A stretch of 64,000 bases of DNA from Phalacrocorax aristotelis. Its lineage: Eukaryota; Chordata; Aves; Suliformes; Phalacrocoracidae. The DNA is taken from contig NW_027441291.1 in the NCBI RefSeq assembly GCF_949628215.1, positions 186,001 to 250,000 of the forward strand, given 5' to 3'. The notes under the pieces are model-generated. The model saw only the letters and a program-made list of their open reading frames with translations. It was not told the DNA's origin and made no database searches. Below are positions 1 to 10,753 of this stretch, piece by piece. Positions within the stretch are counted from its first letter, which is position 1, and each line of letters begins with the position of its first letter. The position numbers and the translations under genes were made by a program.

Positions 1-3000
1 AGGGAACTAGGATGTACTGGGAGGAAACTGGAATGTCCCAGTTGACACCCACTTCCCTCCCAGTTTCCTCCCAGTATATCCCAGTTTCCTCCCAGTATAT
101 CCCAGTTTCCTCCCAGTACATCCCAGTGAATCCCAGTTCGCTCCCAGTACATCCCAATACATCGCCGTACATTCCAGTTCCGTTCCTGTACATCCCAATA
201 CATCCCCGTTCCATGCCAGTACATCCCAGTTTCCTACCAGTTCATCCCCGTACATCCCAGTTTCCTCCCGGTTCACTACCACTTCTTTCCCAGTGCCTCC
301 CAATACATCCCAGTTCCGTCCCATTACATCCCAGTACATCCCAGTTCCCTCCCAGTACGTCCCAGTTCCCTCCCAGTACATCCCAATTCCCTCCCAGTAC
401 TGGGAGGGAACTGGGATGTACTGGGAGGCACTACAATGTGCGGGGATGCCCTGGGATGTACTGTGGAGGAACTAGGAAGTACAGGCTTGTACTCGGTTGT
501 ACCAGGTGGAACTGGCAGGGATTTGGGATGTACCAGGATCTACTGGGATGTACTGGGATGTACTGGGAGGTAACTGTTGTGTACTGGGAGTGAACTGGTA
601 GGGAACTGGGATGTACTGGGAGGGAACTGGGACGTACTGTGAGGAGACTGGGATGTACTGGTATGTACTGGGAGGGAAGTGTTATGTACTGAGGGGAACT
701 GGGACGTACTGGGACGTGCTGGGAGCGAACTATGAAGTATTGGGATGTACTTAGAGGGAACTGGGATGTACTGGGAGGGAACTGGGAGGGAACTGGGAGG
801 GAACTGTGAAGTACTGGGATGTACTGGGAGGGAACTGGTATGTACTGGGAGGGAACTGGGATGTACTGGGTGGAAAGTGTTGGGAATTGGGATTTACTGG
901 GAGGGAACTGGGATGGACTGGGAGGGAACTGGGATGTAGTGGGACATACTGGGAGGGAACTGGGATGTACTGGGCTGTATTGGGAGGGAACTGTTATGTA
1001 CCGAGGGGGAACTGGGATGTACTGGGAGTGAACTGTGAAGTACTGGGATGTACTTAGAGGGAAGTGGGAGGGAACTTGGATGTAGTGGGAGGGAACTGGG
1101 GTTTACTTGGAGGAAAGTGGCATGTACTGGGATGTACTGGAATGGAACTGGGAGTGAACTGTGTGTGAACTGTGAGGGAACTGGGATGTACTGTGAGGGA
1201 ACTGGGATGTACTGGGATGTACTGGGACGGACTGGGAGGGAACTGGGATGTACTGGGAGGGATCTGGGATGTACTGGGCTGCACTGGTAGGGAGCTGGGA
1301 TGTACTGGGAGGAAACTGGAATGTCCCAGTTGACACCCACTTCCCTCCCAGTGCCTCCCAGTAAATCCCAGTTTGCTCCCAGTACATCCCAGTACATCGC
1401 AGTACATTCCAGTTCCGTTCCTGTACATCCCAATACATCCCAGTTCCGTCCCATTACATCCCAGTACATCCCAGTTCATCCCCGTACATCCCAATTCCCT
1501 CCCGGTTCACTACCACTTCTTTCCCAGTTCCGTCCCATTACATCCCAGTTCCGTCCCATTACATCCCAGCACATCCCAGTTCCCTCCCAGTACATCCCAG
1601 GTCCCTCCCAGTACATCCCAGGTCCCTCCCAGTACTGGGAGGGAACTGGGATGTACTGGGAGGCACTACAATGTGCGGGGATGCCCTGGGATGTACTGTG
1701 GAGGAACTAGGATGTACAGGCTTGTACTGGGTTGTACCGGGTGGAACTGGCAGGGATTTGGGATGTACCAGGATCTACTGGGATGTACTGGGAGGTAACT
1801 GTTATGTACTGGGAAGGAACAGGGAGGTAACTGGGATGTACTGGTAGGGAACTGGGATGTACTGGGAGGGAACTTGGACGTACTGTGAGGACACTGGGAT
1901 GTACTGGTATGTACTGGGAGGGAAGTGTTATGTACTGAGGGGAACTGGGACGTACTGGGATGTACTGGGAGGGAACTGTAAAGTACTGGGATGTACTGGG
2001 AGTGAACTGGGAGGGAACTGGTATGTAGTAGGATGTACTGGGTGGGAACTGGGATGTACCAGGATGTACTGGGATGTACTGGGAGGAAACTGGAATGTCC
2101 CAGTTGACACCCACTTCCCTCCCAATGCCTCCCAGTATATCCCAGTTTCCTCCCAGTATATCCCAGTTTCCTCCCAGTACATCCCAGTAAATCCCAGCTC
2201 GCTGCCAGTACATGCCAATACATCGCTGTACATTCCAGTTCTGTTCCTGTACATCCCAATACATCCCCGTTCCATGCCAGTACATCCCAGTTCCCTACCA
2301 GTTCATCCCCGTACATCCCAATTCCCTCCCGGTTCACTACCACTTCTTTCCCAGTTCCGTCCCATTACATCCCAGTTCCGTCCCAGGTCCCTCCCAGTAC
2401 ATCCCAGTTCCCTCCCAGTACATCCCAGTTCCCTCCCAGTACATCCCAGGTCCCTCCCAGTACTGGGAGGGAACTGGGATGTACTGGGAGGCACTACAAT
2501 GTGCGGGGATGCCCTGGGATGTACTGTGGAGGAACTAGGATGTACAGGCTTGTACTGGGTTGTACCGGGTGGAACTGGCAGGGATTTGGGATGTACCAGG
2601 ATCTACTGGGATGTACTGGGAGGTAACTGTTATGTACTGGGAAGGAACAGGGAGGTAACTGGGATGTACTGGTAGGGAACTGGGATGTACTGTGAGGGAA
2701 CTGGGACTTACTGTGAGGACACTGGGATGTACTGGTATGTACTGGGAGGGAAGTGTTATGTACTGAGGGGAACTGGGACGTACTGGGATGTACTGGGAGG
2801 GAACTGTGAAGTACTGGGATGTACTGGGAGTGAACTGGGAGGGAACTGGTATGTAGTAGGATGTACTGGGTGGGAACTGGGATGTACTGGGAGGGAACTG
2901 GGATGTACTGGGAGGGAACTGGGATGTACTGGGATGTAGTGGGAGGGAACTGGGAGGGAACTGGGATGTACTGGGAGGGAACTGGTATGTACTGGGAGGG

Positions 3001-6000
3001 AACTGGGATGTACTGGGACGTACTGGCAGGGAACTGGGATGTACTGGGAGGGGATTGGGACGGACTGGGAGGGAACTGGGATGTAGTGGGCTGCACTGGT
3101 AGGGAACTGGGATGTACTGGGAGGAAACTGGAATGTCCCAGTTGACACCCACTTCCCTCCCAGTGCCTCCCAGTATATCCCAGTTTCCTCCCAGTACATC
3201 CCAGTAAATCCCAGTTTGCTCCCAGTACATCCCAGTACATCGCAGTACATTCCAGTTCCGTTCCTGTACATCCCAATACATCCCCGTTCCATGCCAGTAC
3301 ATCCCAGTTCCCTACCAGTTCATCCCCGTACATCCCAATTCCCTCCCGGTTCACTACCACTTCTTTCCCAGTTCCGTCCCATTACATCCCAGTTCCATCC
3401 CATTACATCCCAGCACATCCCAGTTCCGTCCCAGTACATCCCAGGTCCCTCCCAGTACATCCCAGTTCCCTCCCAGTACTGGGAGGGACCTGGGATGTAC
3501 TGGGAGGCACTACAATGTGCGGGGATGCCCTGGGATGTACTGTGGAGGAACTAGGATGTACAGGCTTGTACTGGGTTGTACCGGGTGGAACTGGCAGGGA
3601 TTTGGGATGTACCAGGATCTGCTGGGATGTACTGGGAGGTAACTGTTATGTACTGGGAAGGAACAGGGAGGGAACTGGGATGTACTGGGAGGGAACTGGG
3701 ATGTACTGGGAGGGAACTGGGACTTACTGTGAGGACACTGGGATGTACTGGTATGTACTGGGAGGGAAGTGTTATGTACTGAGGGGAACTGGGACGTACT
3801 GGGATGTACTGGGAGGGAACTGTGAAGTACTGGGATGTACTGGGAGTGAACTGGGAGGGAACTGGTATGTAGTAGGATGTACTGGGTGGGAACTGGGACG
3901 TACTGTGAGGACACTGGGATGTACTGGTATGTACTGGGAGGGAAGTGTTATGTACTGAGGGGAACTGGGACGTACTGGGATGTACTGGGAGGGAACTGTG
4001 AAGTACTGGGATGTACTGGGAGTGAACTGGGAGGGAACTGGTATGTAGTAGGATGTACTGGGTGGGAACTGGGATGTACCGGGAGGGAATTGGGATGTAC
4101 TGGGAGGGAACTGGTATGTACTGGGAGGGAACTGGGATGTACTGGGATGTAGTGGGAGGGAACTGGGAGGGAACTGGGATGTACTGGGAGGGAACTGAGA
4201 TGTACTGGGAGGGAACTGGGATGTACTGGGACATACTGGCAGGGAACTGGGATGTACTGGGAGGGGATTGGGACGGACTGGGAGGGAACTGGGATGTACT
4301 GGGCTGCACTGGTAGGGAACTGGGATGTACTGGGAGGAAACTGGAATGTCCCAGTTGACACCCACTTCCCTCCCAATGCCTCCCAGTATATCCCAGTTTC
4401 CTCCCAGTATATCCCAGTTTCCTCCCAGTACATCCCAGTAAATCCCAGCTCGCTCCCAGTACATCCCAGTACATCGCAGTACATTCCAGTTCCGTTCCTG
4501 TACATCCCAATACATCCCCGTTCCATGCCAGTACATCCCAGTTTCCTACCAGTTCATCCCCGTACATCCCAATTCCCTCCCGGTTCACTACCACTTCTTT
4601 CCCAGTGCCTCCCAATACATCCCAGTTCCGTCCCATTACATCCCAGTACATCCCAATTCCCTCCCAGTACATCCCAGGTCCCTCCCAGTACATCCCAGGT
4701 CCCTCCCAGTACTGGGAGGGAACTGGGATGTACTGGGAGGCACTACAATGTGCGGGGATGCCCTGGGATGTACTGTGGAGGAACTAGGATGTACAGGCTT
4801 GTACTGGGTTGTACCGGGTGGAACTGGCAGGGATTTGGGATGTACCAGGATCTACTGGGATGTACTGGGAGGTAACTGTTATGTACTGGGAAGGAACAGG
4901 GAGGTAACTGGGATGTACTGGTAGGGAACTGGGATGTACTGTGAGGGAACTGGGACTTACTGTGAGGACACTGGGATGTACTGGTATGTACTGGGAGGGA
5001 AGTGTTATGTACTGAGGGGAACTGGGACGTACTGGGAGGGAACTGTGAAGTACTGGGATGTACTGGGAGTGAACTGGGAGGGAACTGGTATGTAGTAGGA
5101 TGTACTGGGTGGGAACTGGGATGTACTGGGAGGGAACTGGGATGTACTGGGAGGGAACTGGTATGTACTGGGAGGGAACTGGGATGTACTGGGATGTAGT
5201 GGGAGGGAACTGGGAGGGAACTGGGATGTACTGGGAGGGAACTGGGATGTACTGGGAGTGAACTGGTATGTAGTAGGATGTACTGGGTGGGAACTGGGAT
5301 GTACCAGGATGTACTGGGATGTACTGGGAGGGAACTGGTATGTACTGGGAGGGAACTGGGATGTAGTGGGAGGGAACTGGGAGGGAACTGGTATGTACTG
5401 GGAGGGAACTGGGATGTACTGGGACATACTGGCAGGGAACTGGGATGTACTGGGAGGGGATTGGGACGGACTGGGAGGGAACTGGGATGTACTGGGAGGG
5501 AACTGGGACGTACTGTGAGGTCACTGGGATGTACTGGTATGTACTGGGAGGGAAGTGTTATGTACTGAGGGGAACTGGGACGTACTGGGATGTGCTGGGA
5601 GGGAACTGTGAAGTACTGGGGTGTACTTAGCAGGAACTGGGAGGGAACTGGGATGTAGTGTGATGTACTGGGAGGGAACTGGCATGTACTGGGATGTACT
5701 GGAATGGAACTGGGAGTGAACTGTGTGTGAACTGTGAGGGAACTGGGATGTACTGGGAGGGAACTGGCATGTACTGGGATGTACTGGAATGGAACTGGGA
5801 GTGAACTGTGTGTGAACTGTGAGGGAACTGAGATGTACTGGAGGGAACTGGGATGTACTGGGATATACTGGAGGGAACTGGAATGGACTAAGAGGGAACT
5901 GGGACGTACTGGGAGGGAACTAGGACGCACTGCTAGGGAACTGGGACGGAACTGGGATGTACTGGGACGTACTGGGAGGGAACTGGGACGTACTGGGAGG

Positions 6001-6902
6001 TAACTGTTGTGTACTGGGAGTGAACTGGGAGGGAACTGGTATGTAGTAGGATGTACTGGGAGGGAACTGGGATGTACTGGGACGGAGTGGGAGGGAACTG
6101 GGATGTACTGGGATGGAACTTTGAAGTACTGGGACGTACTTAGAGGAAACTGGGAGGCAACTGGCATGTACTGGGATGTACTGGAATGGAACTGGGAGTG
6201 AACTGTGTGTGAACTGTGAGGGAACTGGGATGTACTGGGAGGGAACTGGGACGGACTGGGAGGGAACTGGGACGGACTGGGAGGGAAATGGGATGTACTG
6301 GGCTGCACTGGTAGGGAACTGGGATGTACTGGGAGGAAACTGGAATGTCCCAGTTGACACCCACTTCCCTCCCAGTGCCTCCCAGTATATTCCAGTTTCC
6401 ACCCAGTATATCCCAGTTTCCTCCCAGTACATCCCAGTAAATTCCAATTTGCTCCCAGTACATCCCAGTACATCGCAGTACATTCCAGTTCCGTTCCTGT
6501 ACATCCCAATACATCCCCGTTCCATGCCAGTACATCCCAGTTTCCTACCAGTTCATCCCCGTACATCCCAATTCCCTCCCGGTTCGCTACCACTTCTTTC
6601 CCAGTGCCTCCCAATACATCCCAGTTCTGTCCCATTACATCCCAGTACATCCCAGTTCCCTCCCAGTACATCCCAGGTCCCTCCCAGTACATCCCAGTTC
6701 CCTCCCAGTACTGGGAGGGACCTGGGATGTACTGGGAGGCACTACAATGTGCGGGGATGCCCTGGGATGTACCGTGGAGGAACTAGGATGTACAGGCTTG
6801 TACTGGGTTGTACCGGGTGGAACTGGCAGGGATTTGGGATGTACCAGGATCTACTGGGATGTACTGGGATGTACTGGGAGGTAACTGTTATGTACTGGGA
6901 AG
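1..6902. repeat. Strand-switching G/C-skewed satellite, block 1
   Basis: Tandem array of a 10-bp monomer (ACTGGGATGT) and an 11-bp monomer (ACTGGGAGGGA), usually alternating as a 21-bp composite, with many single-base variants. The array changes strand repeatedly. G-rich runs on the plus strand end at a junction containing GAATGTCCCAGTTGACACCC (near 30, 1320, 2097, 3133, 4347 and 6345), followed by ~310-370 bp of the complementary C-rich units. It then returns to the G-rich strand through the perfect palindrome CCCTCCCAGTACTGGGAGGG, centred near 398, 1633, 2461, 3477, 4710 and 6709. About 30 bp after each palindrome lies a conserved, less repetitive ~110-bp core (e.g. 427-536). Superunits are thus ~0.8-2.0 kb. 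Long reading frames here are by-products of the 21-bp period; no gene is supported. Confidence 0.95.
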
Positions 6903-6944
6903 GAACTGTGAGGGAACTGTGAGGGAACTGTGAGGGAACTGTGA
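6903..6944 (+). repeat. 11-bp repeat GGGAACTGTGA bordering the CpG island
   Basis: About four head-to-tail copies of an 11-bp unit related to the satellite B monomer (GGGAACTGTGA). It forms the exact border between satellite block 1 and the GC-rich host segment. The same unit, about eight copies, borders the second copy of the host segment at 29911-29998. Confidence 0.9.
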
Positions 6945-7670
6945 GTAGGGGGGCGGCCCCCCGGGCCCCAGCCCCCCCCCCCCATCGCCTGGGGCCAGGG
7001 CCCCGCGGCCGCCGGCCCCTTCCTCCTCTGCCCGCTCCCGTCGCGGACGGCTCGGTATGTGTCACGAGCGGCAGCCCCGTTCAGCAGCTCTCGGAGGCCG
7101 CGCGGCTCTGCCCGGCCGTGACCGGGGCCCGCAGGGGTTTCCCGCTCGCCCCGAGAAGGCGCTGGCCCCGAGCCGGCGCGTCCCGCCCCGCCCGGCCCTC
7201 GGCGCCCTCGCGAGCTGAGCGCGGCCCGGCCAGCAGGGGGCGCTGGCGCTCACCGGCTGGGCGCGGGGGCGGTGCCGGTGGGGGCCGTTCCTTCCGGCCG
7301 CCCTTTAAGGGCCGCCCCGCGGGGCTCGGGCTTCCGGTGGCGCGTGCGCGGCGCGTCGGAGCGGGGGCGGGAGCGGTGCGTGTGGCGGCCGAAGGGCCGG
7401 TGCGTGTGGCGGCCGGGTCGCGAGGCGTCCCTGTGCGGTGCCGGGGCCCCTCTGTGGCCCGGCGTGGGAAGCCCGCGGCCGGCGGAGCCTGCTCGGAGCT
7501 GGGCGGGGAGCGCCGCGGCGGTCCGGCCGCCGGCAGCCATCCCCTGCGGTGGCCGGCAGCCCCTCGGGACGCCTGGAGGCCTGGCGGTGCCCGAGCCTCG
7601 CCTGCGGCAGCCGCCTGAGAGAGCAGCGCGGCCGTGTCCGGGGGACGGAGAGCGCTGGTGGGTGAGTTCG
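6945..7670 (+). promoter_or_regulatory. CpG-island promoter and first exon of an unidentified host gene (copy A)
   Basis: Extremely GC- and CpG-rich segment. It contains a CTCF-type core at 7230-7246, a CCCTTTAAGGG element near 7302, an ETS-type CTTCCGG at 7331-7337 and, directly after it, an NRF1-like GCGCGTGCGC. A consensus splice donor GTGAGT lies at 7662-7667, so the sequence before it behaves like an untranslated first exon read on the plus strand. Open frames cross the island on both strands, as expected for stop-poor GC-rich DNA; none is credible as protein. The whole segment recurs at 29999-30720 with roughly eight substitutions per 700 bp by eye. The gene served is not recognised. 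Confidence 0.7.
7230..7246 (+). promoter_or_regulatory. CTCF core motif (copy A)
   Basis: CCAGCAGGGGGCGCTGG matches the vertebrate CTCF core consensus (CCASYAGRKGGCRSY) at every position. It sits inside the CpG island about 290 bp downstream of the satellite edge. Occupancy is inferred, not seen. Confidence 0.75.
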
Positions 7671-8343
7671 GGCAGCGGGTGGGCCTCCGTGTGAGGTGAG
7701 GCCTGGCGCGGGCCGGGGGGTATCTCCGTGCGGGTCGGGCCGGGGGCGGGGCGGGGGCCGGGCCCCGCAGAGAAGCCCCGGTCGGGCATCGTTCGCTTTT
7801 CCACAATGTAGGGCTCTCCCCGGTTATTTTTTGTGTACTATATTTTGGGTCACCTGAAAGCCTTTGGCCGGTTACGTTTGATGCGGGGAGATGGCAGGTC
7901 TGGAGCCTGAAAGATCTCTGGTGGGGGGTGGGGGAGGTATTTCTTGCCTTAAAACTCTGAGCCCACCTCGTGTGTCATGTCGTGAGTCTCGTGACTGTGG
8001 CAAATGGCTGAGTCGGGCGTTTTCTGATAACTAACTTCTGAACGCGTGCGTGTGTAGGCACGGGGAGATTTGTGCAGTGTGACGGAGCCCCTTGTGCTTC
8101 TGTGCTAATGTCTACCTGTTCTAGACCTCCAGAGTTGGAAAGCCTTTGTTTAGTGCCTAGTTGTGCCTGCGTAACAAATGTTTTAGCTGCTGATGGGTTA
8201 TACCTCTGCTGCGAACTTCTTGCTGGGTGGCTTGATTGTTTCTGGTTGTCCGTGTAAATCTAGGCAGCTATTTTCTGCCCGGTGGTGAAGCCTATCGCTT
8301 TGGATAACAAAGGGCAGGAGTGCAATAAAGAAAAAGGTGATTC
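7668..8343 (+). other. Intron-like host sequence between the CpG island and ERV1
   Basis: Sequence following the splice donor. Up to about 8180 it is co-linear with 30716-31190 in copy B; after that the copies diverge, because copy B jumps to sequence equivalent to 20598. An AATAAA occurs at 8322, just before the provirus, but nothing shows it is used. No supported gene. The last four bases (GTCT, 8344-8347) are the ERV1 target-site duplication. Confidence 0.6.
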
Positions 8344-8403
8344 GTCTTGTGAGAAACTGAACTAAGGTATTGTTTATTAAGACTTATGTTAAAGCTCAAT
8401 GTA

Positions 8404-8684
8404 AAGCATGCGAAGAATACCTCCCAGGCGTGCTTATGCAAGATAACCATCAGATGTCCAAACTTATCGACAGAGATAAGACAAGCAACCCCATATCACC
8501 AGGAAGCAGGAAACGACCCCCTAACAACAACTGAAGCATGCGAAGAATACCTCCCAGGCGTGCTTATGCAAGATAACCATCAGATGTCCAAACTTATCGA
8601 CAGAGATAAGACAAGCAACCCCATATCACCAGGAAGCAGGAAACGACCCCCTAACAACAACTGAAGCATGCGAAAAGTACCTCC
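8404..8684 (+). repeat. 130-bp duplicated U3 enhancer-like unit (2.15 copies)
   Basis: The unit starting AAGCATGCGAAGAATACC occurs at 8404 and 8534, with a third, truncated copy from 8664 (AAGCATGCGAAAAGTACC). The two full copies look identical and both are repeated in the 3' LTR (17026-17306). Direct repeats at this position in retroviral U3 commonly act as duplicated enhancers; that function is inferred. Confidence 0.9.
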
Positions 8685-8714
8685 ACTATCTCATTGAACA
8701 TGGAAGTAAAGATG

Positions 8715-8720
8715 TATAAA
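8715..8720 (+). promoter_or_regulatory. TATA box of the ERV1 5' LTR
   Basis: TATAAA inside GATGTATAAAGAGAG, just downstream of the U3 repeats and ~100 bp upstream of the polyadenylation signal, the expected order U3-R. Confidence 0.85.
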
Positions 8721-8868
8721 GAGAGACTGTTTGAACTGCTCAGTACGGCAGTTGGCGGAGCGCAGACTCCCCTGCCGTCCAGCGCTGTATTTGCTCATAT
8801 TCTACTTGCTACAATTAATAAAATTCTAATTGGATTATGATCCATTGTGGTCTAAATTTATGACAATT

Positions 8869-8886
8869 TGGTGCCGTGACTCGGAT
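8869..8886 (+). other. Primer binding site, tRNA-His type
   Basis: TGGTGCCGTGACTCGGAT begins three bases after the LTR end. It is the complement of the 3' end of vertebrate tRNA-His, the same primer type known from the HERV-H group. Confidence 0.9.
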
Positions 8887-9261
8887 AAGGAACGGTGAGC
8901 TTCTGTCCTCCGGGGAGGCGCCCCGCGGCAATCCGCGGCCCCGCGACCGACAGCTTACCTCAACCTTACCGACGAACCTAAATTCTAGAATGATGAGCAA
9001 AGGAGAAACCGGTAAAATCCCATAAAAATTCTGTGCACGGGAGTCCGGACGAAGACGCAGGGCGCGTAAGTATATGGCGAATTTGTTCGCGGGTTTACCG
9101 TTCGGGCGGGATTGGGTTTCCTGGAATATAACGAGTGAGAGGTTCGCTATATTGAACCAGGCGAGTGCGGACCCTTAAGTACTGCGTTTCCCATCTCCCG
9201 CGAGGGACTGGGCCAGGAACAAGGGGAACGAGTGAGTGCGCGCTTGTGGATATTCCAGAAG
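8887..9261 (+). other. ERV1 leader with candidate splice donors and packaging region
   Basis: Untranslated leader of ~375 bp between primer site and gag. Two good donor-like sequences are visible: CG|GTGAGC at 8894/8895 and CGC|GTAAGT at 9065/9066, the second matching the full GTAAGT consensus. One of them probably feeds the spliced env RNA. The packaging signal is expected here by position; no specific structure was established. Confidence 0.6.
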
Positions 9262-10680
9262 ATGGGGGCGAAGGGCAGCAAGCCTTCGACTCCCATGGGA
9301 AAGGTACCCACTGTACCTAAGAATACCCCTCTGGCATATATCCTAGACAATTGGAGATATTTCCCTGGAACCCTAGGGAAAGATAAACAGAAAATGATAA
9401 AATATTGTACTAGGATATGGGGAGGGAAGAAGATTTCTAAAGATGACGTTTGGCCAGTCTATGGGTCAGAAGAGGATTGGGTCAGACAACAATTAAACCT
9501 CTGGGTTAACAATAAAAAACCCCTTAACCCAGAAGAGAGTCAGTATGCGGAAGTGTGGCTAGAAAGACCGAGAGCTAGACTTTATCCACTGAATGAAGTA
9601 AAAACTGAACAAAAGAAAAAGAAGGAAGAGTTAGACGAAACCCTTCTAAGCCCCCCTCCCTATATTTCTCCTCCTGCTCCCGCAGCCCCTTCAGAGGTCC
9701 CCAGAGCACCCACTCCCCCACCAGAATCGGAACAAGGGTCTCCCCCTCCTCCTAGACGCGTAACTAGGAGTCAAAAAGGGGCAGCTCAGATGTATCCTTT
9801 AAGGGAAATGCCCATGGGGGGACCCCAACCTGTGATTGGATATATTTTTGTGCCCCTAAGTTCGGCTGACCTACGAGATTTTAAAAGAACTGAGATGGGA
9901 AACCTAATTGAAGACCCACTCGGAGTGGCAGAAAGATTAGATCAATTTTTGGGACCAAATCTTTATACTTGGGATGAGATGCAATCTATCCTTGGTCAAT
10001 TATTTACTACCGAGGAAAGAGATATGATCAGGCGAGCAGGAATGAGACTGTGGGATGCTCAGCATGCCCAGGGACCCCAAGCAGATATTAAATGGCCACT
10101 CCAAAGACCTAATTGGGATAATCAGGATCCGGTGCATAGAACTCATATGCAGGACCTGAGAACTATAGTAATTCAAGGGATTAGAGAAGCAGTACCCCGT
10201 GGCCAGAATATCAATAAAGCATTTAATGAAATACAAAAGAAAGATGAGAGCCCTACTGAGTGGCTGGAACGACTGAGGAAAGCCCTTCAGCTGTATTCTG
10301 GGGTAAATCCAGACAACCCTTTAGGGCAAGCGCTCCTCAAAACTCAGTTTGTGGCAAAATCATGGGAAGATATCAGAAAGAAGATTGAAAAGTTAGAGGA
10401 CTGGCAGAATAGAGGGTTGGATGAATTATTGAGGGAAGCTCAGAAAGTCTACGTAAGGCGGGAAGAAGAGAGCAGCAAGCGACAAGTAAAAATGATGGTA
10501 GCAGCAGTCAGAGAGGATCGCAAAGGGCGGACTGGTGAACACAGATCTGCTGGAACGAAACAAGGGAACGTGGTAGTAAAGAAGGAACAGAGATGTTGTT
10601 TTTACTGTGGAAAGAAGGGACATATAAAGACGAATTGCAGAGAAAGGATCAGGGATGAGGAAATATTAAAAACGGAATAG
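9262..10680 (+). CDS. gag: Gag polyprotein (MA-p12-like-CA-NC), ERV1
   Basis: 472 residues ending in TAG. The start is the ATG at 9262 because it gives Met-Gly with Ser at position 6, an N-myristoylation signal for membrane targeting; a GTG ten codons upstream is rejected. Matrix covers about residues 1-120 and includes the gammaretroviral WP motif (W64-P65). A proline-rich segment follows, with late-budding motif PPPY at 131-134. Capsid begins near residue 187 (GGPQPV) and contains a major-homology-like stretch around 320-345. A charged helix (about 370-415) precedes a single zinc knuckle C446-X2-C-X4-H-X4-C459. Gag would assemble immature particles at the plasma membrane. No break is seen. 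One knuckle and a PPPY argue for a gammaretrovirus. Confidence in identity is very high; processing sites are inferred. Confidence 0.96.
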   Translation: MGAKGSKPSTPMGKVPTVPKNTPLAYILDNWRYFPGTLGKDKQKMIKYCTRIWGGKKISKDDVWPVYGSEEDWVRQQLNLWVNNKKPLNPEESQYAEVWLERPRARLYPLNEVKTEQKKKKEELDETLLSPPPYISPPAPAAPSEVPRAPTPPPESEQGSPPPPRRVTRSQKGAAQMYPLREMPMGGPQPVIGYIFVPLSSADLRDFKRTEMGNLIEDPLGVAERLDQFLGPNLYTWDEMQSILGQLFTTEERDMIRRAGMRLWDAQHAQGPQADIKWPLQRPNWDNQDPVHRTHMQDLRTIVIQGIREAVPRGQNINKAFNEIQKKDESPTEWLERLRKALQLYSGVNPDNPLGQALLKTQFVAKSWEDIRKKIEKLEDWQNRGLDELLREAQKVYVRREEESSKRQVKMMVAAVREDRKGRTGEHRSAGTKQGNVVVKKEQRCCFYCGKKGHIKTNCRERIRDEEILKTE

Positions 10681-10753
10681 GAGAGTCAGGGGCTCTATAT
10701 CTTAGGGGACCGGAGTCATCATGAGCCCTTGATAAAATTAAAAATAGGTCCCC
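10678..10753 (+). promoter_or_regulatory. UAG readthrough signal with H-type pseudoknot between gag and pol
   Basis: The gag stop TAG (10678-10680) is followed by an 8-nt purine-rich spacer (GAGAGTCA), then stem 1 GGGCTC (10690-10695) pairing with GAGCCC (10723-10728), extendable by a G-U pair. The loop of stem 1 holds GGGGACC (10705-10711), which pairs perfectly with GGTCCCC (10747-10753), making stem 2. Reading frame is kept and stays open. This is the architecture of the known murine leukaemia virus readthrough element, including the 8-nt spacer; here it is read directly from base pairing. Confidence 0.88.

Larger units (their letters stand above)
8348..8865 (+). repeat. ERV1 5' LTR
   Basis: 518 bp, begins TGTGAGAAAC and ends ATGACA, so it carries the TG...CA termini. 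U3 contains an exact 130-bp tandem duplication (8404-8533 and 8534-8663) plus the start of a third unit. TATAAA is at 8715-8720, placing the cap site roughly at 8745. AATAAA is at 8817-8822, inside R, followed by a GT-containing U5. The short open frame crossing the U3 repeats is not considered a gene. Confidence 0.97.

Noticed and set aside
4743-6692. Long (649-codon) open frame on the minus strand, and dozens of similar Ser/Pro/Gln- or Gly/Trp-rich frames across 1-6900 and 33,000-64,000
   Set aside because: The 21-bp composite unit is seven codons and lacks stops in several frames on both strands, so long frames arise automatically. Different frames are open side by side and frames end at monomer indels; nothing suggests selection for protein.
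7081-7806. Arg/Pro/Ala-rich frames on both strands of the CpG islands (also 17452-18871 and 30129-30916)
   Set aside because: GC-rich DNA has few stops. The frames overlap in several phases, include splice donors and promoter motifs, and show no recognisable domain.
8386-8664. 93-codon frame inside the ERV1 LTR U3 (repeated at 17008)
   Set aside because: It spans the 130-bp U3 duplication and lies upstream of the TATA box, where no LTR transcript would carry it from the 5' LTR. Best explained by chance.
9232-9261. Upstream GTG start for gag
   Set aside because: It would remove the N-terminal Met-Gly myristoylation context that begins at the ATG at 9262.
10729-10731. TTG at 10729 as start of pol
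   Set aside because: The frame is already open back to the gag UAG and a readthrough pseudoknot precedes it, so pol has no start of its own.
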